A DNA stretch of 64,000 bases, taken from Lycium barbarum. Taxonomy: Eukaryota; Streptophyta; Magnoliopsida; Solanales; Solanaceae. Where the stretch lies: the NCBI RefSeq assembly GCF_019175385.1, contig NC_083348.1:44166950-44230949 (forward strand). Reading direction: 5' to 3'. Shown piece after piece: positions 11,476 through 20,940 of this stretch (its first letter is position 1; each line of letters begins with the position of its first letter). The notes below the pieces were generated by a model, which saw nothing but the letters and a program-made list of their open reading frames with translations, ran no database searches and had not been told where the DNA came from. The position numbers and the translations under genes were made by a program.

Positions 11476-14277
11476 AGCCAGAAGGGGCGGCGGAATACAC
11501 ATCGCCGAATATATGCACGTATACAAACATGTGGGCCACCATGGCCGCTATAACAGACAGGACCGCATTAAGACGCAAATCATAAACAGGAGGAACACAC
11601 ACACGACCCATTACCCACATATATGACTACAAGCCTCTACAAACCAAAACGGAAACATATGACGGGACAGGGCCCCGCCGTACCCCAAATAGTCAAATAT
11701 ACAAAAACATGTACATGACAAAGATATATACCAAAATATGGGCTCCGGATCAAAAGGAGCACTCTGTACTGGCAGAAGGTGTGGCCTACTCTGGCGGATC
11801 ACGAGTCTCTGTACCTGCGGGCATGAAACGCAGCCCCCGAAGAAAGGGGGTCAGTACGAAAGATGTACTGAGTATGTACAGCATAGAGTACAGAAATCCA
11901 AACCATAACTGACATAAAAGGGTACAGGAAGTAAATACCGAACCAGTACATCAAAGTCTGTGCTGAAAGCATATGTATATATAATGCAAATAGAAATCAT
12001 GCATAAGGCTCAGGAACGTGGTCACCACTCCGACGCTGGTGCCACAACACAGCATACTCCAGAAGGTTTCAAATCTCCGTACTAACCCCGAACATAACAC
12101 ATCATCACAACATATCATATCATCAAAACATATAATAAGCCATATCACAGCATAACTCCATAAACGGTACCCGGCCCTATGGCGAGGTCTCAGGAACCGT
12201 AACACATCATAAGGCCGAATGTGTCATAATACGCACGATCACAAAACCGGCCCGGGAACCGGCAAACGATATCATAGCAGTAGGCACGAGCAGAGTAGTG
12301 CGGACACCATATGCATATACACAATTAAATTACAAGGCTCGACAAATAAATACATTTATATATTGAAATCAAAAAGCTCAAAGTAGGTATCGAGTCTGTC
12401 AGAATTAGTATACAAAAGACGTGAGCCTTTAAATTTACAAAACTTTTGAAAAATACCTCATAGGTCATTTTCTGAAAATTTAGTATCATTCATATTAGGG
12501 AGCCTTCAAAAAACTTATGGAGGCAATCAAACAGAGCCTTAAATTCATAGGCAAAAGTTCCCTTTTTGATGTCATACAGAAATAGGTTAAATAAGACGAA
12601 CAAAGAAAGTCTCGGTACTAGTGGGCCCACCTTGGGTAGAGTCGAGGGGGCGTATGAAATTTACAAATATTAGACTCTATGGAGTCATCCATGAAAGTTT
12701 CGAGGCGATTCAGTTACGTATGTGAAAGTTACGAGCGCTTGAGCATTTCTTTCCAACAAACATAAGATTCTAATTCAATTTCATTGAATGAAATAGTACT
12801 AAAAGTAAACTCGAATTTCTATGAACAGAGTATTTCCCGAGGCTCAAATTCAAACCTAGTACATCTAAGACATGCCAAAAGAAGGAATGGTAGGGCTTTA
12901 CATACCTTATCCGCGTCCTACGCTCGTCCGAGCTCAACTCCCGTTTCCACCAAAATCTACAATTGGTCATAGTTACCAAATATGAGTTCCAAGCTTTTTA
13001 AAAATTCAAACTTAAATCCATATTTGTCTACCGAAATTTCGGCAGCATTTCCCCTATAAATTCAACATCCCTGAGAATTAACTCGGCCATAATATCAACA
13101 ACAACACCCACAACATTAACAACAACATCAAGAATCACAACAAAATACATTCTAACATAAATGTTCTTCCTTTCTACATTATGTAACACTTCCCATTCCA
13201 ACTTCACACTTCCAACCCGATATCAACGTTTTCATATTCATTTACTAATTCAAGATTATTCAAACATAATTCAATAACATTTCAAGCAACGCTCAAGGAT
13301 TCAAGCAATCCCGCCAATTCCATATTCCATCCAAAACCTCTACAAATGCAACGGAACTACCAAGTCGCATTGTCTTCTTCCAAATTTAATAACGACAATA
13401 TTAATTCACATTCTAGAATTCTTCTTCCATAATTACATAAAAACTATACCAAAATCACATAATTTCCCATAACAACCTATAACCAATTTCAATGCCGACT
13501 CGAATTGTTTAAGCCTTTATTTACATCGTAAACGCCACTACGACACAATTAGCAAGCCAAATAAAATCTAATTCATCTCCCCTTCACCCCCACACCACAC
13601 TGCCTCACACACACCACACGGCCATGCACACACTCACACCAATTTCATGATTTTCATACAATTCTAATCATTTTAACATACATACATCTTCCATAACATA
13701 AGAGAATAAAATTCTTACCTTTTTCTTCAATTTCCAACTTGCCGCAAACGTAGTCCTCTCGCTTAACTAATTATACCACGTCGGAGAGCGTCTTGAACTT
13801 ACTAAGAATTCAAGAAGAACAAGATTTTAGCATCAAAGTTGAAGGACTTGGAAATATATTTTTTTGTTGTTGTTGTGGGTTCGGCCGAATGGCCTTCAAC
13901 TCTTGCTCTTTCCTTTGTTTTATTTTTCTTGAAGTTTCTTGAAGAAATAATGAATGGCCCTTATTTATTTATCACATGGAATTAATTTTCCATGGGCTTG
14001 GGCTAGCCATGGCCGGCCACCCCCACATGGATTGGGCCTCATTTTTCTCTTATCATTATTTGATTTTTCTAGCCCAATTAATTGTGGGCCCTATTTGGTA
14101 ATTCCCGAAACTAATTTCTAAAATTCCAATTTTGCCCTTGGCCTTCCTCCGTATTTCCGCATCAATATTTTTCATGAATATCACACATATGTCAAATAAA
14201 ATAAAAACATAGCCTTATTTCCTACAAGTCAAGATTATTCCAAATTTTTCAAATGCGCAAAAATGCGAGATATAACA
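11476..14277 (-). repeat. F: inverted LTR of the T2 family, 3'-truncated
   Basis: Read on the minus strand it starts TGTTATATCTCGC at 14277, like the T2 LTR (TGTTATATCCCGC), and follows the same order of landmarks: GGCCGGCC-type palindrome (about 14010-14020), CTGCCGAAATTTCGGTAGAC (13025-13050), a region matching the T2 CCCGAGGC...CCATAGGGCC stretch (12168-12205), the double hairpin (11834-11871) and a block matching GGCGGGGCCCTGTCCCG (about 11668-11685). The last few hundred bases are missing, so no terminal TGACA and no TSD can be named. It abuts a broken T1 protease frame. Confidence 0.75.
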
Positions 14278-14449
14278 TTCCACTTCCTGTTTTTCCTTTC
14301 TTTTGTTGTTTTCTTTCTTTGATCAATCACTTTTAGATTATTTTTTCCTTTTTTTGTTGTTTTATTACTTTGATCAATCACTTTTGGATTGATACGAACA
14401 TATTTCTTTATTAATAAATCTCCACCTTTCTGGTGGCTTTGCAAAAAAA
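14278..14449. other. short duplicated T-rich spacer
   Basis: Two similar stretches of about 45-50 bp (from 14295 and 14347) each end in TTTGATCAATCACTTTT. I cannot assign them to an element. The spacer lies between inverted LTR F and the first recognisable Ogre-like LTR sequence. Confidence 0.4.
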
Positions 14450-16286
14450 CAAAAGGTACATTTTATGAAATTTATGAGATATTTATTAGATTTAATCAAA
14501 GAAAAGAAATTTCCAAATAATCATTTATTTAATTGTTTGATTAAATTGTCAAAAATCAAATTAGCAAATATATTATTTCCTTTAAATCCAAGGAATTTGA
14601 TTAATTAAAAGAATTGACCATTTTACCTCTCAATCTTTAATTTTGTATATTTGCATAATTTACGGCCACAATTGAATTAACTAATTCATGTTTTAAGGAA
14701 ATCGGGGTCGTTTTTGCAAAATTAGCCTTTTAATGGTCGTAACTGAAATAGCCAAATTCATTTGGCTTGAATTGATTAAGGTCATTATTGCAAAATCAGC
14801 TTGTTAATGGTATTAACCATTTAATTATGTCTTAACTTTGATTATAATTAAAATATCATGGATAATAATTGGTATTCTAATTTTTCGCCGACTTATTGGA
14901 TTGCCTATTTTGCCCTTTATACACATATATACACATGTATACACACATATATACATTGTGTGTATATATATGTGAAAGGGCCCATTTTCATTTCTTTTGT
15001 GGTTGGCCGAGCCCAGTCCACAATAGACTTGACCTGGCCCAACCCACAAAATATATATACTCCTTTGTCACAATAATCAGACCGCAAAGGGGGTCTTTGT
15101 CATCTGCGGCTCGGGTATAGAACCCTAGCGCCGCGGCCCCATTCTCCCCCCTTTCTTTTCTCTTTCCAGTCCCATCACCGTTTAGGTAGGACAGTAGAGG
15201 AGTGGGTGTGTAAGGCGACAACATGGCAGAAAAATGATGAAGCCATAAATGCTTTGTCCTTGTTAATAGTCCTCTACCAAGAAAAACAACCCAAACACGC
15301 CTAAGGTGTACAACCTACCCTTTTCTTTATATTTGTCCTTTTTTTTATTGTATTGCAAGTGGATTGGGGTGAATCCGGCACAAATCGAGTCGTTGATTAT
15401 AACCTCTTCTCATCCTATTCGTTCATTTGACGAGTCAAGTAAGGATTTGTGAAAAAATCACAAGTCCCACATCAGCATCTCTAAATTTTGGGACCAATTT
15501 CACACTCAAACAAGTTTTTAGAATCGCTAAGCTTGAATACTGAGTGTAAAACTCAAGATTTAAGCTCTGTTTAGTAAAAAAAAAATACATTTAAACTCTT
15601 TTAGGTTTAAGACTTTAGTTCCAAAGCTTACTTTTTTTCTTTTTGTGTGTTGGTGTGGTTGAGTTTGGGATTGGGAAGCAAAAGGCTTCAAATTCATTCT
15701 TGATTCACGGTTGTGCAAAAAAAAGGTAACGCTTTAATCTTGCTGCTTATCTTTAGTTATTTTCCTGTTAGTTTTATGTTAATTCCTTTTCTATCAAGTG
15801 TTCTTAACTTAATTAGTGATAGAGTAATTTAGCATATGGTTAGACTTGTTACGAGTTTGAACTGGGTCTTCTGAACTTTATATTTGAGTTAAATCATATG
15901 CCTAATCTTGTTATAATCATTTAGTTGATTTAGCGAAGCCAACGGACTGTATATATGTGTTTGAACAAAATTTCTGATGGTGCTTTACTAGTAAGGACAT
16001 TATAGACTTGGATGTTTATGAATTATGCTTGGATCTCAGCTTAACTGTTTATCTTTTAGTATGATGGTATAAGTTGTTTGACCCACAAATGACTTGAATG
16101 ATCCTACAATAACACTGCTTGATCCTGTTTGAATATGCAAGACTATCAATATATGATGATGATTACCTTAAGTTGACTGTAGCATGCCATCCTGAAATCT
16201 TAAACTTGTTTTTTGAGGCAAATATGTTTGCTTGTGTTATAAATGGTTGCGTAAGTCCTGATTAGGCTAAGTAAAGAGTGATAGTT
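14450..16286 (+). repeat. Tat/Ogre-like LTR, segment 1
   Basis: AT-rich sequence with the same order of blocks as the second Ogre-like LTR at 56674: a TTTATGAGAT-ATTAGATTTAAT block, GTCGTTTTTGCAAAATTAGCC, an ATATATACA-rich tract (14920-14972), then GGCCGAGCCCAGTCC and a GTGTGGTTG block near 15650. The start of the LTR is lost. No open reading frame of note is present. The sequence is cut at 16287-16291 by the solo-LTR TSD and resumes at 29772. Confidence 0.55.
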
Positions 16287-16291
16287 GTTCT
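16287..16291 (+). repeat. TSD of the solo LTR, left copy (GTTCT)
   Basis: Five bases identical to 29767-29771, immediately outside the LTR ends TGTAACACC (16292) and GTGACA (29766). Confidence 0.9.
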
Positions 16292-17755
16292 TGTAACACC
16301 CCGTACTTTTATACGTAAAGTTTCGTCGTGAGTTAGTTGACGAAGACTTAAAAGGCGAGGTTGTCGTCAAGGTCATAAGGAATTATTCATGCTCATTCTT
16401 CATACATGAGAGCTTAGTATCATGCTTAGTAAGTATCGGGAAGGTTGGATGTTAAGCGAATCGAAGAAATTAAGTTTGTTGAAACTTAGGAAAAATTTGG
16501 CAGAATTCCGGACAGAAATTTTGGGTCGACTTTAGAGAGGCATATCTCCTAGAATATGAGGGGTTACGGAACGCATAACCTACGCATTCACAAGTTCAGC
16601 GAGTCTACGTTCCAACGCAACTGGCAGAATTGCATTTGCACATCGATGGTGGAAGTTACGGACCGTCGAACTGTCGACGATTTCGTCATTGCACATCGAC
16701 GGCCCGTCATTTTCAATCGGTGCAGGTGTTATATATTCACCTATTTCATGATTTTTCTCATTTCAACTCATACCAACAGACCCTCAACTCTCCCTAATAC
16801 TCCTTAGTCCTCTCCCAACCTTTCTTTATTAGCCAAGTAAGATCTGAGCCCCGAAAACCCGAGCTATTGAAGGGAAGTTGTTCCTAGGGCTTTATTGAAG
16901 TTGTTGAGCTTAGGAGTTTGATTTGGATTTTGGTTCTTGGAATTCCAGCCCCTTTAATGTATGTATACTATTCTTATCTTTGCTATTAAGTTGATTACCA
17001 AGAGTTTTAGTGATTTAAAGTGAAGGAAATATAGCCATGGAAGCGGTAAGTTAATTGAGTTAAACTAAGATTAAGGGATATTTTGGGAGATGTTTTGGAA
17101 TGGATTTGATTATATTTTGATATTCAAGTATTGACATAAGTTGTTTGTGAAGGAATTCCTTAGTTTAAAGTGAAGGAAAACATGATATGAAGGACCTAAA
17201 CTAGTTTGTTGATATGGCTGCCTTGAAGGCTGTTTCGATTGGAATTTTAGAGAGATTTCTACTTGTTTATGTTGTTGTATATTGTTACTGTTGTTGTTGA
17301 TGATGTTTTGTATGTTTTGCACCGTTTGGGAGTTGGATTGGAGTAAGAATTATAGGGGAAGTACTGCCCGAATTTCGTTAAGTTTCATACGTACTTGAAA
17401 TGGGTAGTAAAGGTTGCATATGGCCTAATCGTAATTCATGTTATCTTGGTTGTAGTGTTACAAGCTCGGGAAGTAAGCATTGGACATTAGGTAGACTCCA
17501 AGGTATGTTAAGTCTATCCTTTCTTCATTTTGGCATGATCTTATAATATGAACGAGCTTCCATATTACTCTACTCTTAGAAGCATTAAGAGTATTTTAGT
17601 CTTTGATGATCCTATACCTTTTTATGATTGTTCCTTCTGTTCTTGGGTCCTGAGATTTCATATATTGATGATGTTAGCTCAAAAGATGTCTATCGGAGGT
17701 AGTACGACCTTATGTCACTCCGAGAGTTCTAGTTACTCATTATACTTATGCGTTG

Positions 17756-17760
17756 CATTT
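17756..17760 (+). repeat. TSD of T2, left copy (CATTT)
   Basis: Identical to 28876-28880, immediately outside both T2 LTR ends. Confidence 0.95.
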
Positions 17761-18078
17761 TGTTATATCCCGCGTTTTCGTATAATTAAAAATCGTGAAA
17801 TAATTATGACTCGGGTGTTAGAAGGACCTAATTTAATTTTTGTGAATATGGCTATGTTGGTTGTGGAATCTTTAAATGCTAAAACCTCGGGAAGGGCCAA
17901 GGATAAATTTGGAACTCCGTAAATTAGTTTCGGGAATTTCAAAACGGGGCATTTTAAGAATTGGGCCCAAGATAATTCAATGCAAAAACAAGGCCCAAAA
18001 ATCAAGTGAGGGCCGGCCATGGCAAAGCCCAAATCCATTAGTTTATGTCATGTGCTATGCACATGACTATTAAGTGGA

Positions 18079-18085
18079 TATATAT
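18079..18085 (+). promoter_or_regulatory. candidate TATA box of T2
   Basis: TATATAT at 18079-18085. About 25-35 bases downstream begins a stretch to 18317 with no ATG, as expected of a leader. The choice is an inference from position. The 3' LTR carries the same box at 26218-26224. Confidence 0.45.
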
Positions 18086-20112
18086 GATGCAAATGCTTGG
18101 GATTTTCTAGAAAACAAGATCAAAATTTCCAAGAAATCATAATACTCCCTCTCGGCCGAACCCCTTTCCCCTCCTTCAAATTTTTTTTCTTGCCTTGTGT
18201 TTAATCTAAAAATCTTGTTTCTCTCATATTCGTAGTAAGTTCGAGACGCTCTCCAACTTGATATAATTGGTTTGGCGAAAGAGCGACGTGTGCGGCGAAT
18301 TGAAATTTCAAGGAAAGGTAAGAATTTGGCCCTTTTAATGTTATGGAATTGACATAAATGTGTTAAGGATTGGTAATAGACGAGAATTCCGTTGTTTGAT
18401 GGTGTGTATGAAGCCGTGTGTGTGTGTGTGATTGGTGTGGTGGCCGTGTGCCCTTAAGAAGAGGAAATAAATGTGAATTGATCTTGCTTAGTCTGCTTAA
18501 TGCGTCGTCGTGACTTTTATGTCATAAATAATCGATTGATGAACTAAAGTGGCGTTGGGAAATGGTTTTGGACGTTATCGGAAAGTGTATACCTTCGGTA
18601 TAACTGTGTATATCATTGTATATCTTTGATGCTAAAGGCTTTAAATATGATTTATGGTTGATATTAATGAATTCGGAATGAAATGACACAAGTTAGAACG
18701 TTTGTTGTGAGTTTCGATGGTTATGGGGAAGTTGTGGGTCTTGGAGCAATTTTTTTTTTTGGTGTATGGCTTGGATTGTAGTTGGAATGTGATTGAATAA
18801 TTTTAAGTGAGTGAATGAATACCATAATGTAGACATAAGTTTAGAAATTGTGAAATTTGAATGAAAATTGTCGACTTGTGTATTAAGGTAGAATCTTGAA
18901 ACTAGAATGCTTTAAATTGTAGTTGCGTTGCTGTGACGTTTGGGTTGTTGTAGTTGGTGTATTTTGAGCCGAGCTAAGTCTCGGGGGTGTTAGATTTATA
19001 GGGGAAATGCTGCCGAAATTTCGGTAGACAAAAATCAAGTTAATGGAAATTTTAAGCCTAAGAATCTCAATTGGTAACTTTGACCATTTGCAGATTTTTG
19101 ACGAAACGGGACTGGACTTTTGGAAGGGCTTACGACGTCTGTGAGGTATGTAAAGCTTCCCACTCCTTCATTTGGCATATCCTAGTATGTTAGTCGAATA
19201 TGAGACCCTCCGGATCATTTTTGTTCCTCGAAACCCGATCCACAGAAAAGTTACTATTCATTCAATTCAATTGAAGCCTAAGGGCCCTATTTTGGCTAGA
19301 ATGCCACCATTCGCCTCCAACCTATCGAAATGTGGTCGGGTAACCTAGTAATGATTATGTATGACCCCTGGCATATAAATGTTCGTAAAAATATGTTCGT
19401 CACCTCACTTGACTCGAGGTGGGCCCGCTAACCCCGAGACGCCCTATGTGTCTCATTGGGCTGTCCTTTGAATAACGTTTGGAATAGCACTTTCGATTTT
19501 GGAACTTCCTCCTACGGGATGTATTTTGAATGTTACGATATGTTAAGTTACGTTTTGAGCTATACGTACTACCTTGGAAATGTTTCGTGAAATGGAACTT
19601 TATATTGACTAAGTATGCGATTATTTTGTATTATGAAATAATTTATGAGACTAGCATGTTTTGAAAGACTATTTTGAAATATGATTTGCATTGTCCGCTC
19701 ACGACTCCGCTCGTGCCTTGTTATGACTTCGTTCACCGGTTCCCGGGCCGGTTTTGATTCGTGCGCTTTGTGATAATTCGGTCGTATGCTGTGCTACGGT
19801 TCCCGAGGCTTCGCCATAGGGCCAGGACCGTTTGGAGTTATGCTGTGATATGGCTCGTGATGCAATACGCTCACCTATGATTATGTTTGTGTTCGGGGAT
19901 GTACGGAGATTTGAAACCTTCTGGTGTTATGCTGTGTGTGGCGCCTGCGTCGGAGTGGCGACCACGTTCTGTAACGTTTGCATGATTTCATTTGCATTAC
20001 GTATATGTATGTGATTTTGACACTGATTTTGATGTATCGGTTTATACTCCACTTTACTGTATGGTTTGCTATCAGTTTTGATCCATATTTCTGTACTCCG
20101 TGCTTTACATAC

Positions 20113-20153
20113 TCAGTACATATTTCGTACTGACCCCCCTTTTCTGCGGGGGG
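20113..20153 (+). promoter_or_regulatory. conserved double hairpin in the T2 5' LTR
   Basis: Stem 1 TCAGTAC-ATATTTC-GTACTGA (20113-20133) and stem 2 CCCCCC-TTTTCTGC-GGGGGG (20134-20153) are directly adjacent. They are followed by CTGCG and ATGCCCGCAGGTA. The same arrangement recurs in every well-preserved Tekay-type LTR of the window. Function unknown. Confidence 0.75.
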
Positions 20154-20740
20154 CTGCGTTTTATGCCCGCAGGTACAGACATTGGTGATCCCCCATTGTA
20201 GGCTCCACTTTTCTGCTATCTCGGAGTACTCCTACTTGATCCGGAGTCCACTTCTGGTATAGACATCTGTTGCTGTATATATTTTGTATATTTGGCTGTT
20301 TGGGTACGGCGGGGCCCTGTCCCGCCATATGATTCTGTCGGTCTGTTAGAGGTCTGTGGACAGGGTTGTGGGTTATGGTCCTTAGGTATGGTTATGTGAA
20401 CATGTCGTTGTGCGATTCTCATATACTGAGGCGGCCAGTCCGCATGTTTTGATTAGGCGATTCTATACGCCGAGGCGGCCAGTCCGCGTTTGATATATGT
20501 ATATATATTGTCCTGTTAGCCCTGAGTGGCTTTTGTTGGTATTTTCTGCGTGCAGGATATACTGGGTAGTCCGTAAAACAGAGGAAACTCTGCCGAAATT
20601 TTCCTGGAAATGGTCCAAGTCTGTTTATGTAGCCTTACTGGCTTTGGCTAATCGTTTGTATGTAACTGGAATATGTAACCAGGTCTGGGTGCCCAAGTAG
20701 GGCGCCAGTCGCGGCCCACGGGGCTGGGTCGTGACAAAAG

Positions 20741-20752
20741 TGGTATCAGAGC
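20741..20752 (+). promoter_or_regulatory. T2 primer-binding site (initiator Met tRNA)
   Basis: TGGTATCAGAGC, four bases after the LTR end, complementary to the 3' end of plant initiator-Met tRNA. It primes minus-strand DNA synthesis. Confidence 0.92.
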
Positions 20753-20940
20753 GGTTTGTCCTCGGAGTGTCCACAGATCGTGTCTAGTAGAGTCTTGTTT
20801 ATCGGTGTGTTGTGCACCACATCTATAAACGGGAGGCTACAGGACATTTAGGATGTTACTTTCATTCGAAATCTTAGATCGTGCGATAGAGCTGTGCTAT
20901 TAGGGTGATTCTGATCTAATTCGTTGTTATGTTTGCAGTG

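Larger units (their letters stand above)
17761..20736 (+). repeat. T2 5' LTR
   Basis: TGTTATATCCCGCG...GGGTCGTGACA, 2976 bp. In order: GGGCCGGCCATGG palindrome near 18010, TATA-like box 18079-18085, an ATG-poor leader, donor-like AAAG/GTAAG (18317/18318), the CTGCCGAAATTTCGGTAGAC palindromic motif (19000-19029), GAGGTATGT (19143-19150), CCGG-type hairpins (19736-19760 and 19795-19832) and the double hairpin (20113-20153). Confidence 0.95.
18318..20938 (+). other. candidate leader intron of T2
   Basis: Donor-like CAAGGAAAG/GTAAGAATT (GT at 18318) and acceptor-like TTATGTTTGCAG (AG at 20937-20938), two bases before the gag ATG at 20941. Removing this 2621-base stretch would join a roughly 200-base ATG-free leader directly to gag and delete many upstream ATGs, the LTR 3' half and the primer-binding site. 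Only the sequence signals are seen; splicing itself is inference. Confidence 0.45.

Noticed and set aside
11476..14277. F as the 3' LTR of T1
   Set aside because: It is in the opposite orientation and belongs to the T2 LTR family, not to the T1 family.
19832..20014. Small conserved frame present in both T2 LTRs
   Set aside because: Identity simply reflects LTR identity; the homologous stretch of inverted LTR F is not open in the same way.
20741..20752. tRNA gene fragment
   Set aside because: Only the 12 bases complementary to a tRNA 3' end are present, at a fixed distance from the LTR: a primer-binding site.
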